From assembly GCA_001643675.2 (NCBI GenBank), contig LSRY02000015.1, positions 191,001 through 255,000 of the forward strand: a stretch of 64,000 nt of DNA, given 5' to 3'. This stretch comes from Monocercomonoides exilis. Its lineage: Eukaryota; Preaxostyla; Oxymonadida; Polymastigidae. A model generated the notes under the pieces. That model did no database searches. It worked only from the letters and a program-made list of their open reading frames with translations, and had not been told where the DNA came from. Below are positions 31,618 through 44,295 of this stretch, one piece after another. Made by a program: the position numbers and the translations under genes. Positions within the stretch are counted from its first letter, which is position 1. Each line of letters begins with the position of its first letter.

Positions 31618-33598
31618 GTTTCGTTCTTCATTGTTATCAAATCAGTTCAATCAAAAAAAGCAAACAAAAATCGAAAGATGTTTGTGGTCAAACAAATAAT
31701 GCATATTCAACAATTAAAAACATTTCCTTACCTTCATTTCAACACTTTAAAGCTGATTTCGAAGCCCTTAACAATTTTGAATTAAATATTTCTTTATGAA
31801 AAAATGATAATGGCACTGAGCTCTTTCGAAAACTTCAAAACGATAAGAATTGAGTGTATAGTATTTTTCAGAACATTAATTATGCATAAAAATGAAATTG
31901 CTCCATAATAATTTCAATACAAGAAAGATTTTCTGCTTAAACTTCAATTTGAAGAGATCTGAAAGAATGAAATGGTGAGATGCTTAACATGTTGAACATA
32001 AAAAGCAGTATCAAAGGAGCAACAAACCAGAACATCGAAAAAACGATGAATAATCATTTTGATATTTTGAGCCCGACGCTCGGATTGAAACCTTTAAAGA
32101 AAATAAAGCACAAACGTTGAAGTTAATTTCAATGGAGTATTCATTTTGGTTTATTCGTATTGCAGAAGCATGGAATTCTTCGAAAGAATTAACTGGTTGT
32201 TTTTGTTTTTTGAAAAACAATTACAATTATTACAAATGAAGTGTTTCTGATACTGCTTCGTTTATCGCTTCAAAAGGAAAAAATGCAATCTGGAGACTTC
32301 TGCAACATTTACAATTAATTTATCTTGAAAATTTCTTTTTTGTTCCTATTTACAAAAAAGAACAAAAATGAAACCTCTGATTCATTGAGACTTTCTTCCA
32401 AATGACATCCGAAGAATGCTGGAAAGGCAATGCAAATACATGAGTTTAACAGCTCTTTTAAAAATTGGAAAGCTTTCACGAGGTACATGAAGAATATTTG
32501 TGAAAAGAGGCAGCTGCTAACAAAAAGAGAGAACTGAATTGTTCAAATTTCTTGCAATTACTGAAGAAAAGAGACTACTTGCGGCTACGTGCGAACACTC
32601 TTTTTTCAATTTTTTTTTTAACGGAAGTTGACTCTAAAAGGCAGGCAAATGCAAGTATTTTTTATGTCGCGGTGTATCCTGATATGAAAAGCAGTTTAAG
32701 CAAAGATAATTCATCCAGAACAATGGGGCATTGCGCACATGAAATTTGTCTATGCAATCAACCGAGCTATGAACGATCATTTCAAACGACACTCCATAGA
32801 ATTAAACTCAACAAAGAAGAATTTCTGGTAAAAAAACGAGTTATTTGCAATCGCATCTGCAGCAAAGGAACTTGTGTGGAACTCTTTTTTCTTTAGGAGC
32901 TAATCGTTGCAAAAATTATGGTATTCGAAAAGGGAGAACAATTTTTGAATGCTAACAACATTGCATGAAGCTTCTGGAGCTATCTTATGAAGGCTGATGA
33001 ATGATGAGCCATTTTTCATTTTTCTGCAATTTCTGCTCCCACAAACACCAGCCAATAGAATGTTGAATCATTATTTTGCTTTATTCGAATGAAAATGTAA
33101 ATTACATTCAGAAAAATGAAACGAAATGTTTCAAATGCTCACACATTTCCGTTTTCAAGCTCATCATCTGTTGCTTCATTCACTTTCAATCCTCAAGATT
33201 AATCACCTTCTTCTTCTTCCTGTTTTTCATTATCATCTTCTTGTCATTTCAGAAAAACTCATTTATACAGAAAGAAAAACCCCCAAAGAAACCCTTACAA
33301 ATCAAAACAGAAAAATAGAAAATAAAGTCTATATTGATTTGCGTTCGGCTTGTTGATGAGAACGTATCTTCATATTTGTGAATTCCTTCGCTTTTTCATT
33401 CAACTTGCTTGGATTTGAAGAGGTCAGTGGAAAATGCAACAAAAATACGTTCAGATGAACAAAAGAACAAAAAAGAAAAAGAAAATTCGTTATTATCGAT
33501 GAATTAATTCAGAATTGCTTTATTTACAAAATTATTCTTATCGCTTCTTTCTTTTTGGGAAGGCTTTTGAAGAAGAAAGGAAAGACTTTGTCTAAATA

Positions 33599-33600
<2 letters not shown>
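31618..33600. other. Intergenic sequence
   Basis: About 2 kb, AT-rich. A 114-codon frame at 32552-32896 (+) has no recognisable domain and I do not call it a gene. No repeat was defined apart from the poly-T tract at its right edge. Confidence 0.4.
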
Positions 33601-33640
<40 letters not shown>

Positions 33641-33667
33641 TTTGTTTGTTTGTTTGTTTGTTTGTTT
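33601..33667. repeat. Poly-T tract followed by (GTTT)n
   Basis: 39 consecutive T, then about seven GTTT units. Confidence 0.9.
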
Positions 33668-33862
33668 CTTCATTTCATTTTGAAAAGAAGTGGGAAAAAA
33701 CAATTCACATATATATAAATAAATATTTGTTGCTTTGTCCCATAAAGGAGTTATGAAAAAAAGACTTTTTTTTTCAAACAACGCAATTGTTACTTGAATT
33801 GTGAAACGAATGAAAAAGAAAATGAAACTTTTGAGTTACAGAATTCAATACATTTTTTCTAA

Positions 33863-34961
33863 CTAATTATTAACAAAATAATCAGAAATATCAAATGGCA
33901 ATTAACAATAATAATTTCTGTTAAGAAAATAAAACATTTCATAAAAACTAGCAATGCAATCTTCATAACCCCTTTCTTCCATCTTTTCAAATACTTTCCT
34001 CTTCACCTTTTTTCTTTTCGCTTCTTCCAATTCATCCTCCTCTTCTTCTTTCAACTTCCTTGAAGTGTTCATAAAGAACAGAAAGAAGTCAATTGTCATC
34101 TTGTAATCCAATGTTGACTGCTGAATCTCCTCCAAAACGAGATCAATCGTTCCGTCTTTCAACAAGCCATCAACTGACATATCTTTGCCATCAGCTGCTG
34201 CTTCAAATAAAGAAACACATTGATCGCAAAGATCTCTGTTATTTTCCTTTGCTGCTCGGAATACTTTCACAGTGCCGCAGATAAGCTCAACAATTTCTTC
34301 ATGCCACAACTGACAGTGTTCCAGGAAAAACGCCAACGTTCGAAGCCATCGCTTGAAGATTTTCTCTTCTCCACTTTCTTTTTCTCCTTCCTCCTCCTCG
34401 TTTCTCTTCCAATCAACATATCTTGTCAGCTCTTCCAGTTCTCGTGCTGCCTCTCTCGCAAAGTGAAGTTCGTTCACAATAACATCTTCCAAATCCTCAT
34501 CGTAAAATAATCGGTCGATTAAAAACTGCCAAGCAGATTGATATGCAAGTCAGGTGAGGTTGTGATGCTCCTGATGATGCTTGATAATCTTTTTGATCTC
34601 CTTCAAATACAGTTTTTGTTCAACATACTAAAAATAAAAACGAGAAAGAAATTTTTAAATCCACTAAAATGATATAATTTCATACTGTAAAATAGCTAAT
34701 ATTGCGCAAAGCCAATAATGTCATTTCCACTTCTTTCTGAGTCTACTTGCATTCCTCTTTCTTCATCGCAATTTTCCAGCTCAGATAACAATTCTTCAAA
34801 AATAATGAAAGAAAAAAGGAAAGAAACTCCATCATCATAATCTTAAAAATAACTATGATCACAAACCTGCAAACATTTGATAGGTGTTCATTCGCTGCAT
34901 TTCGGCAAGCGACGCATTCAGAAAACATCCATGATTTATCATTCATATCGAATGTGCACAC
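33863..34961 (-). pseudogene. Armadillo-like helical protein, broken (paralog B)
   Basis: Clear paralog of the gene at 30185-31617. The second exon matches along its length: LKEIKKIIKHHQEHHNLT, FAREAARELEELTRYVDW, KRKVFEKMEERGYEDCIASF, YFLNRNYYC, and an ending SDYFVNN. Damage includes an in-frame TGA after HHNLT, a TAG upstream of TQKEVEMTLLALRNI, a TAA between NYYC and the SDYFVNN tail, and loss of most of the N-terminal helical region. The remaining upstream coding (ELLSELENCDEE) joins straight to the last part of exon one. An intron donor GTATGA follows ISYFTV near 34680. With three stops and a deletion this is a pseudogene. It lies next to its intact relative on the same strand, so a tandem duplication is likely. 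Confidence 0.75.
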
Positions 34962-35769
34962 GTTTGGATTGAGAAAATAGATGAGAAATAAAAATACTCA
35001 AAATAGCCCTATAAATATATGTATTTATACTGTTCTATCTTGTATTGACATTTTTGATTTATTACAAATGAGAAAACCAGCGTTTCAGATCGCACAGTTA
35101 TATTATAATGGTATCTTTGATCAAAATGACACACATATTAATTAATCTCTTCTTGATGTCGATTCGAATGTGAATTTTAACTGCAAAATAGAAACATAAC
35201 TTTTAGTGTATTCCTGAATAAGAGGAAGCGTTTCACCCATGCAGAATTTGAGAATGATAGCTAAATTCGTTAAACAATTTTGAAGGAAAAAAGATAATAA
35301 TAATGTTCATAATTGAAAATGTCTGACATTTTAAAATGTGTTGAAAGTTGAATAGTTTATTGAATTTTTCGATAAAATAAATAGGAGACAATATAAAGTG
35401 TTAGATATTCACTTTGAAAAAAAACAAAGAAATGAGTACAAAGCAATTCAATTCAGTATTGTTCAACAATAAAGCTAACTATTGAATAAATGAAATTTAT
35501 TGAGGCATAATGAAACTTGAAGGACATCAATGAAACTGAATAATATACATTTACTATCAATTTTTTATAATTAAAGATAGTTCAAAATGTGTGAAATAAA
35601 TGGATAAATTGACAAGGAAGTTTTTTCAAAAAAAGAAAATAATAGCCAAAACTTATAGAATTCAAAACACACACAATATTTTATCCTCATGTTTTGTCTC
35701 TATTTCGTAATTTAAATGAATGCATAAGTTAGTTGTCTTTGCAAAAATATTCTTATTTATTCAGAAAAG
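34962..35769. other. Intergenic sequence
   Basis: AT-rich and non-coding. No gene or defined repeat seen. Confidence 0.4.
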
Positions 35770-36010
35770 TGTCTATATTATTTTGAAAAGTTCCTTTTGT
35801 TCAATTTTCGAATAAAATAAAAATTTCATATTTTGATAAAATTTATGTTAACACTCGCGAAACTTCGCTGTAATGAAAACAAATTCAAGACAATGTTTAT
35901 ATTTCCATTTCAGTGAAGTTTCGTGAGTGTAAACATAAATTTTATCAAAATATGAAAATTTTATTTTATTTGAAAATTAAACAAAAGGAACATTTCAAAA
36001 AAATTTAGAC
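35770..36010. mobile_element. MITE with ~100-bp terminal inverted repeats
   Basis: The left arm runs TTGAAAAGTTCCTTTTGTTC onward to TTAACACTCGCGAAACTTCG. The right arm is its reverse complement with few mismatches. The loop is under 40 bp. It shares its subterminal motif with the MITEs at 49.1 kb and 11.0 kb. Confidence 0.8.
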
Positions 36011-36355
36011 AAGTCTTATTTCGAGAGAATTTTTAATTTGAATATTTCCAATCAAAGTCATCATAGGATCACTATTTTTTGTTTTTAACTATTTTCTTCC
36101 TCACTTAAAAAAAAACATTTTTATTTTTTTTTATCCTTTCATATCAAAGGGATTATAATTATCAAAAATATCTTCATTTTTTCTTGAAAAAACAAAATAG
36201 TGAAAAATAACTTATATGCTTTTGGTTGCAGCATACCCTTATTGATTCTCTTATTTCGTAAGAAATTATATTAAATGAGTAGTTCTTTTTGAATAGTCGC
36301 TAATGTGTAATATCAAGGTTTAATATTAATGTTCCTTATTTGTTCGCATTTTGCA

Positions 36356-36450
36356 ATTTATCCATCAAACTTTATCACTTTGTAAATTTGAATAAAACAT
36401 TTATGTGGTATGAGTGTAAGTGCAAAATTTCAAAGTTTGATGGATATAAA
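36356..36450. repeat. Imperfect inverted repeat (hairpin)
   Basis: TTTATCCATCAAACTTT on the left pairs with AAAGTTTGATGGATATAAA on the right, separated by about 55 bp. It could be a tiny foldback element or a structured RNA, and nothing in the flanks distinguishes these. Confidence 0.5.
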
Positions 36451-36837
36451 ACAAAAAACAATCGAATCTGGTGTGTTCTGATTTAACAAAGTTTTTTTCA
36501 TTTTTGACTTTTCAAAAAAAAAAACTAAAATAATTTTTTTTAATGATTTGTATTGCAAATACAAAAGAAAGAGATAACAACTTTCAAAATACTTGTGAAA
36601 TTGAGTTTTTGTGTTTAAAAGAAAAAACTCACATTTGTCATAATAAATTATAACAGCAAAATTTTCATCATTCCTCAAACATTCATTTTTTTATTTCAAA
36701 ATTTTTTTAAATAAATCATTCGTTAAAATTATCGTTCAAAAAACTTTTTATATTTTTCGTTATATTTGTTTTATTTTCTAAATATTATTATTAAAAGATG
36801 TATCCCAAAAAAAATATCTGAAAATGATACTTTAATT

Positions 36838-36841
<4 letters not shown>

Positions 36842-36892
<51 letters not shown>
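36842..36892. repeat. Poly-A tract, 51 nt
   Basis: 51 consecutive A residues. No retroposed gene is visible next to it. Confidence 0.9.
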
Positions 36893-36893
<1 letters not shown>

Positions 36894-37834
36894 AATTCAT
36901 AATTATTTGTTTTCCATAAACAATTGTATTTGTTGTTGTTGCAATTCTTCGAATCTTTTTCATGAGTCGTCATTTTACAAAATTTGAAAAGAATGCAATT
37001 ATCCACACTTTAAAAAAACATTTGGGGGATGATATGTACTTTCAAGCTTTTAATGCGCAAAGCAATATAAATTTGTTTCACTTATGACATTTTTTAACTT
37101 AACCACATTTCAAAATAAATTTTATTTACATTTCTGTCAACAAACATCGTTGATATAATCACATAATGTTTTTTAACCTCACATATATTTCAGAAAATTA
37201 ACCCATTTATTTCAAATTTTCAGATAACAAGAAGTCAATGAAAAATTCATAATTTTTTGATGAAAATGACTGAAGTCAAATATTTTGTCCCATTTGATTT
37301 CAAAAATTTCGACCAGTCAAAATTCTTTAAGAAAAAACAATAAAGTGATCATTATAGATTTATTCGTTTGAAAAGATAACAAACATTTCATTCCTTCTTT
37401 TTCTGTTGAGAGATGCCACTTAATATGTCATGTCCCTTGAAGCTAGAAAATTTATGGTGATAAGAAATTATCATAGAATAAATTGCGCAATGAAAACCAT
37501 GTTTGTGCAAGCAGAAAAAAAAATTCAAAAAAAAAATGAAAAACTTTGATTCCAGAAAACAAACATCTAAAAGGTGTTGGTGACAAAAGTGGTGTTCAAA
37601 GAGTGGAAATTAATTATTTGTTTTCTATTCTAATAAAAATGAATAACATTTTAATTGTCAAGAAAACCGCCATCAATTTCTTTTCTTCTTTAGAAAAGAA
37701 AAGACTATGCAGGAAGATGTAACTTTGTTATTTCGACTTCCACAGAATGATCAGAAATCCTATATCTTTGATTCTCTTTTAGCTTATGCCCTTGTGCGAA
37801 TAAGGAAAATGAACTTTTCTTCTTCTTGTCTGTG

Positions 37835-38809
37835 CTATTCACTGTTCAATCCGTCTTGGGTTCCATCGTCCTCTCTATGCATTTGTGACTTCTTTCCTCT
37901 TGTCCTTGTCATCCTGGCAGTCTTCGTTTTCACCTCTTCCACCAACTCCTCCATAGAAGCCTCAACTTCTTCACACTTGGATTCTTTTTCTGAAAGGGCT
38001 CCATCAGTGGATTGTTCTCTTTTTTCTTCCTCTTCATCACTAACTATCGGACTTTCTTCCTTTTCACAGTCACCAATCTTCTGTTCCTTCATTGTTCCAG
38101 CAATTACTCGTGCCATTGACGATGCCAAATTAATTTTGAAATAGTGCTTAACAAGAGTATTTGTCTTCGGTGAAAGCCTAGCAAACTTGGCAATCTGTGA
38201 AGGCGGGATTCCTGCTATTGTTAATGTTGACAAGGTTGCTGCCTTAAAAGAGTACGGCTTGAATCTCTGAGGAACTCCTGCTTCCTTCATTGCATCCTTA
38301 GCAAACTTGCGGATACCCGAAGAAGTAAGCGGCTCGAATGTTGTTGTGTTGAGCAGAAGTTTGTTGCTGTTCTGTTTTTGTTTTGCCAGAAAATACAAGT
38401 CTTTTATTGCTGAAGTTGGACATATTTGTGGGAGTTCCGGAAGAAAAGGAACTGCAATCTCTGATCGTGTGTGTGATGTTTTCAACACTGTATCCAACTT
38501 CACACCTTCCTCGTCAAACTGAGAGTTCACCACGTTGACCCGCTCCAGTTCTGTAAATCTGCAGGCAGAGAAGAGCATTGTTAAGGTGATAACCTTCATT
38601 TTCAATGTATTGAATGATAACTTGTTGTTTGGGCCTAACTCGGTGAAGTATTTTAACAAAATATTCGGATTCCAAATCTCTGGAGCCATCTTCTTTCTTG
38701 ATGTGTCGTTTCTTTGGAATGCACGGAATAGGATCTTGATGATAGCAACATCTCCCAATGATGTATTGAAGGCTAGAACTGAATAAAATGACACTGCTGC
38801 TCTTATCAT
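37835..38809 (-). pseudogene. DIRS tyrosine recombinase (element 3)
   Basis: Phage-integrase-fold recombinase that would integrate the circular cDNA. The first catalytic Arg is present in LFSACRFTELERV. The box normally containing H-x-x-R reads KPYSFKAATLSTLTIAGIPP, with Tyr and Lys instead. The C-terminal RLSPKTNTLVKHYFK carries the putative Tyr nucleophile. An acidic tail rich in Ser and Glu follows. The open frame covers the catalytic domain, but the N-terminal domain (equivalent to FGFAHFGEQWEKSDMG in the better copy) is broken just upstream near 38.85-38.95 kb, so the gene is probably dead. Confidence 0.75.
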
Positions 38810-39189
38810 CTGTATTACAGAAACCTTGAAGCCTCAATTCTTCATTGTGTAAAAACAACCGCGTATCTGACGGTCCAGTCCGTCAAGTTGTCTAGTATAT
38901 GCCCATGGGCACACTTCTTCCACTGGTCTGAAAAGTGCGCGAAACAGAATAAATATCCATCCCATGTCGTTTGTGCAATTCCAGCCTTGCACTCCTCTGC
39001 GAGCTCCAAGGGGACATTTCTTTCATGAAGCGCGTGCAGTCACCAGGCTTCTCCTCTCTCCTTAATGGATTCAGTAGGATAACTTTCATCTTCCCCGGAG
39101 GAAGGCAGGCTCCCGTTTTCTTCATCAATGGTCACTCCCGAAGAATCTTGGAGCTGTAATTCAATTTCAAGCTGTAATAATTACTCGTT

Positions 39190-40860
39190 CGAAGTGGGAT
39201 GTTCCAATTCTAACCCTTCCAGCTCGGCAAAAGTATAATCGCTCGAGCATTCTCCATCTGAGCCTTTCGTATTACCATCGGAATCAGAGGTATCTGTGGA
39301 TGAGCTAGAACACATTCGTTGCTCCAAGGAACTGTCAATCCGTCTTCTGCAATTGGACTGCTCACTCCACACAATCTTTCCACTTTGTGATTGCGTTTAA
39401 ACGCAAAAGCATCGAGAGTCGGTCTCACTTTCAACTGTGCATGAACCTCTTCGAGTGCTTCGTCCTTTATCTCGTAGTCGCCTGCTCTTTCCAATCGAGA
39501 CAGCGCATCCGCTCTGTGGTTCTTTCTTCCTGGAAGATGTTGTGCTTTTATTGTCAGATTCCTCGCCTCCATCCATTTCCTTATCTTGCGAAGCACTGAA
39601 CGAAGATTCTTCCCCGCGTTCCAACGATTTATGTTGAAAACCACTGAGCTGTTGTCCGATTGATGCAAGAGACGAGATATTTTGTTGTCCTGAATTGTCT
39701 GAGAAAATAAGGAAGCGAAAGCTAAACAACTTGTTGTTCTCTGAAGTTGGACGATTGACAGCGGGCAGAGTGGGGGAATTTGGCGTGCCAATCCATTATG
39801 TTGTTGTTCACTCTGAATGTTGCACCCCATGCTGTTTCCGCAGCATCCGTTGTTAGCGTTGCTTAAGGAGAAAATACTGGTTGAAGTTGTCGAGGCTTGT
39901 TCAGGATCAACACACATTTGCATTTATGAATCTCCCTCAACACAATAGCATTCATCTTCATCATCCCGCTCCATCCACATATCTTGGCATTCTTCTGCAT
40001 GAGACGACGAAGAACTATGAGGTGAAGTGACGCATCCTGGTTTACGAATCTTACTGCGCTGAGCTTTCCAACTGCTGAGGCAAAATCCTTTATTCGAACT
40101 GTTTTGGCTCTTATTGCCTTCACTCTCCATTGACTCAGCATCGCTTTGGGAGATCCCAACCTCTCCTCGCACAATTGAACCGTGAATGCTTCCGTGTCCC
40201 ATGCAAACCCCAGAAAAGTGAACTTTCACCTCGGGATAAATGAACAATTGTACTTGTTGATAATCAAGCCCAGATTTTCCAAAAATCGAGTTACCTCGCT
40301 TGTGATTTCTTTCAACACGCTGAAATCGTGATGTTGGAGAATTAGATCGTCCAATCATGACATCACTCTCACATTCCGTCTTATTTTGGTTTTTGTTGAT
40401 AATTTCTTCAAAAATTTTGTGAAAAACCTTGGAGGATCTGAGTATCCGAACGGCATGTCGTTGAAAGCATAGTCGATGCCTTCGAATCTGAATGTGAGAT
40501 GTGGTCTGAGTTCGTTTGAAACCGGAATTTGACAGTTCGTTTGAGACAAATCCATTGCCACAACAAAGTCGTTCCTCATTCTCAACTTTTCTTCTGTTCT
40601 TTCATTCTCGCATTTGAAATGGATTTTGTCATTGCTGCTTTTTGTGTTCTACAATCAAAAAAATAGACTACGTGCTCCAGATTTCTTTAACATGATGAAA
40701 ATGTTGTAATGAAAATTTTCATCTATGTGAGGAATTCTGCTCACAATCCCTATTTCCAGCTGCTCCTTCAATTCCTTTTGAAAGGACATCCTTTGTTTCC
40801 TGCTCATTTGAGATTCTCCGTCCATGAATGTCATATTTCCCAAACAATTTTTTGCCATTC
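39190..40860 (-). pseudogene. DIRS reverse transcriptase / RNase H (element 3)
   Basis: Fragments in several frames. In order they are MAKNCLGNMTFMDGESQM; VAMDLSQTNCQIPVSNELRP and DMPFGYSDPPRFFTKFL of the fingers/palm; a broken LDD region near 40350; RVKDFAS-like RIKDFASAVGKLSAVRFV; RNase H motifs RLLHQSDNSSVVFNINRW and HLPGRKNHRADALSRLE; and the DIRS C-terminal block PTLDAFAFKRNHKVERLCG. Frameshifts near 40.35, 39.92 and 39.7 kb separate them. It would copy element RNA into cDNA, but cannot be active. Confidence 0.8.
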
Positions 40861-41077
40861 GATTGCACCAATGAGCCTAGACTCCATTTTTGATGAGATT
40901 TCCTCTGTTTATTTCTCATCCACTCTTGAATACAATTCGCTGTCCGACCTCATATCTTTTCTTCTTCTGGATTCTTTCTCGTCTGGTCTACTATTTATTA
41001 TTCTGAATTCCCGCGGTTCGTCCTGTTGTGTTTTTCTTCCAATACTTTTTTCTTGGTCCTGTGCTGCGAAATATGGA

Positions 41078-41520
41078 CTATTGAAAATTTCTCTGAAAAA
41101 ATACCTTTTTCCTCAAGCTATTTGTTGCTTCGGATGATATTTTTGGAAGAAGAATCCTTTTTAATGAAAAATAAAAGAATGTGTGTCCCTGTTGTCTCTT
41201 CTGTTTTCTCGAGAATTCTACCAAAATGTGTATTTGGACCTGCGTCAAAAGTCTTCCTGCTGAAGCAGACTCCATTTTCTTTGCTTCCGCAAAACCAAAT
41301 CTTGCCTGAATTCGTTCTCTTCTTGCCTCCTGCATTGCTTGTGCAATCAGAATCAAGATGTCTTTTGCAATTTCATCAACGGCATCTGCCTTCATCTTGA
41401 TTCTTTGTATCGATAACAAAATGGCTTTGTAAGCAGGAATCAGATATCTCTCCGCTTATTCCCCCGCTTAATCCAATGCATCTTTATCCCAATATTCCGT
41501 TCAAACAGCTGCTGGAAGAC
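41078..41520 (-). pseudogene. DIRS gag remnant (element 3)
   Basis: Residual similarity to the gag of the intact copy: AKDILILIAQAMQEARRERI and QARFGFAEAKKMESASAGRL match MITRALQEARTVRIQGRFGF and the following Ala/Ser block. Further upstream, a WDKDALD-like piece is interrupted by a stop. The N-terminal half is not recognisable. Confidence 0.65.
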
Positions 41521-41560
41521 TGTGGCCGATAATAGAGTTGAAATTGAGCTTATTACAGAA

Positions 41561-42020
41561 TGAAGATACTTCGTTTATATTGGATCTTAAATATTTTTCA
41601 TCGAAAAGTGATATTGTTGGTTCAGCTTATACCTCTGTGACATGACAAGAGAAAATTGAAAAAATGACAAAATGACTGACATGATATTAAGGACTTGTCA
41701 AAAAGGGTAATTTATAACAATTTCATAATTCTTAATAACGAAAATAATGAATTTGAAAATCTTCATGAAATAATTCTTATTATTTTGTAAAAATCAAAAT
41801 CAAAATAAAATGTTTAGGTTCCCAATATTTATTTTATTTGACACGAAATGTCAGTTGAGGAATATTCTTGTCACAATTTGTCATTGACAGTCACTGACAA
41901 TAAAGAAAAAACAACCAGATATTACAAATGCTATCAACAAATCTTTTCCATAGTGCTTTGAAAAGTCATTATAAGTTTCAGCAATAGTTTATTTAATATA
42001 AATTTTAAAAATATGTATAT
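41561..42020. other. Intergenic sequence
   Basis: AT-rich with no gene recognised. It may hold the unrecognisable 5' end of the decayed DIRS element. Confidence 0.35.
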
Positions 42021-42739
42021 ATATGGGTCATTCTTTTTGAAAAGTCGCAACCGTTTAACTGATCTGAAAATCAGATCATAAATGATCAAATAATTTTGAT
42101 CATTCCGTTCCCAAAATATTAAGAGAAATATTTTGTATTATTGTTTATTACACTGATTCACAAATATTAAGTTTCAATAACACCAGCATCATATGAAGTT
42201 TTTATTTTTTTATCATGCTTTTGCAGGAAAATGCCCTTTTTGTTGATATAAGAGACAAACAATAATAAAAAGTTATTTTCCGTTTTTTCACTTCATCCAT
42301 TTGAGTGAACATTTTTATTTTTTGAATATCAATATTACTTTTTCCATTTCACTTTGTTAGAAATTGAATTGATAAAAAAAGCTTGCATTGGAATAAAATT
42401 CTTTAAACTAATAATTATAAAAAATTCGTCAATTCATTGCTTTTAAAAATTGAATTGTATTTTAATAGTTGAGTGCATAGACAAAAGTTTGAATTAATGC
42501 TGAAATATGAAAAGAAACAAGCAATTTTTCATTGTACAGCATATGGAAATGATTTGAAAAAAATGAACTTGTTTCATAATTTTTGATTCAAATCATGAAT
42601 CACATCCTGAATTGTTTCATTTCCACAATTGCATTATGTATCATATCATTTCAACTGAATTCATCATCTGAAGAAATCCTCCTCAATAATTTCTTTATTT
42701 AAAACATCTCTTCTCTGTTGTGTATTGACGCATCATTCT

Positions 42740-43760
42740 TGAATGCAAATATTGCTTTTGTACAGTTTTTGGAGCAACCTTCGATTACAAAGCCTTTTTA
42801 ACAAAAATCTTCTTGCGGCCCGGATTGTGCGTCAGTTGTCTCTTCGCTCTTTGCATCCATCTTCTTCTTCATCATCGTCACATCTTCTTTTTCGAGAGAG
42901 AGATAAGCACTCATGTATTCTTTGCTATTTCTGTGATTGAGGAGCGAAGAGAAGACAAAAGCATGAGATGATAAGCCATCTTAATCTTTATCTTCATCAT
43001 CAGCTCGTGCGATTGACTCTTCGGATGCATCGGAGGTGGCGGAATCATTCACGTTGGAAGCAGCGATGAATTACATCGAGAGGCGGCTGCGGATTGCAGT
43101 GCCAGAGGCGACTGGGGTGTATGGGCGGCATATGCCGCTGTCGCTGCAGCTGCTGCTGTCGCTGCGGGTGCTGCAGACGCTGCGGGGATATGTTGTTGCA
43201 CTTTCTGTGATGCTTTCAGTTCAGGTAGTTGCCCAGCTTCCGTCGCTTGTAGCGTCGGTGGGAACGAAGTTGGGGAGCAAGCGGATCTTTGCAGCTGCAG
43301 GTGTGAATGCGTTCCCGACAATCAAAGATCTGTCAAACTCTTCAATGCAGATATGGTGTGTCTCAGATGTAATCTTTGGTGGTGAAGCTGTATGACGAGG
43401 TGATGGGGCGAGGGGTTGCATTGCGTGAAGTGGGAGAGATTGTGGAGAAAAGAATGGAGTCAGAGGGGCTGAGGATGGAGGATGCGGTTCTGTCGCCAGA
43501 AGCGATTGAGCTGGCGGTGCTGAAGGAGCTCGAAGAGGCAGAGGAATGTGAAGGGTTTGAGACAAAAGGCGGCTTTCCGATAGCGCGCAGAGAGTTCGTA
43601 AAAAAACAATCCAAAGAGAATCACAGGTAGATGGAAGAAGCGATGACGCCGTAGATTGTGGAGGCGCTTGGTTTGGCTTGACTGAGGTTTGTGAAAGTGA
43701 AGAAATAGACAGTGATTTCCTCGGAGCGTCGTCTGCCACAGATGATGTACTCTGCACTCG
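42740..43760 (+). pseudogene. Decayed gene of unknown family (copy 2)
   Basis: Homologous to 28.3-29.5 kb. It begins at a DYKAFLTKIFLRPG-like piece matching DTKAYFKMLLVARA. It continues through a Ser-rich stretch, RRLRIAVPEATGVYGRHMPL (43080-43140) and GSKRIFAAAGVNAF, then in another frame GRGVALREVGEIVEKRM, GGFPIARREFVKK and VEALGLA. Frame breaks and stops occur near 42.94, 43.37 and 43.63 kb. It is more damaged than copy 1. No function assigned. Confidence 0.65.
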
Positions 43761-43987
43761 CTTTGCGTGCCTGCTGTGTTACATTGAAATACGTGAGAAA
43801 TAAGAATGTTACAGTAGGAAAAGAATATGAGTGTTTGAGTATTTCTTTAATGAAAAGTCGAATTGAAATAACTGAAGATGTTTAGCAGTTGTGAAAATCA
43901 GTTGATCGTTTGACAATAATTGAGGGAAAAGGCAAATGCGATGAAGAAGTTGGGCAAGAAAGTTGTTATTTTTGAGCTGAGTGAAAC

Positions 43988-44055
43988 ATGAAGAAGAAGA
44001 TGATGATGATGAAGAAAGTGAAGAAGAAAGCGATGAAAATAAAGATAAAGATGGA

Positions 44056-44096
<41 letters not shown>

Positions 44097-44259
44097 GGAA
44101 GAAGAGGAAGAAGAGGAAGAAGAGGAAGAAGAGGAAGAAGAAGAAGAAGTTGAAGAAGAGGAAGAAGAGGAAGAAGAGGAAGAAGAGGAAGAAGAGGAAG
44201 AAGAGGAAGAAGAGGAAGAAGAGGAAGAAGAGGAAGAAGAGGAAGAAGAGGAAGAAGAG

Positions 44260-44295
<36 letters not shown>

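Larger units (their letters stand above)
36011..37834. other. Intergenic sequence with hairpin and poly-A
   Basis: No gene seen. It holds a MITE-end-like motif near 36280 (AGTTCTTTTTGAATAGTCGC), an imperfect hairpin at 36356-36450, and a 51-nt poly-A tract. Confidence 0.45.
37835..41560 (-). mobile_element. DIRS-type retrotransposon, decayed (element 3)
   Basis: In minus-strand order: gag remnant, reverse transcriptase/RNase H remnant, then tyrosine recombinase. This is the DIRS order and matches the two better copies at 49.8-59.0 kb. No inverted terminal repeats or internal complementary region were found, so the ends are lost or too diverged. The outer boundaries given are those of the recognisable coding remnants. 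Confidence 0.8.

Noticed and set aside
32552-32896. 114-codon plus-strand frame
   Set aside because: No recognisable domain, no paralog in the window and AT-rich context. Chance or a decayed fragment is as likely as a gene.
33601-33667. Poly-T plus (GTTT)n as the tail of a retroposon
   Set aside because: No source sequence or target-site duplication is evident beside it, so a simple microsatellite is enough.
37835-41560. Reading the third DIRS copy as a complete element
   Set aside because: No terminal repeats or internal complementary region found, and frameshifts lie in every gene.
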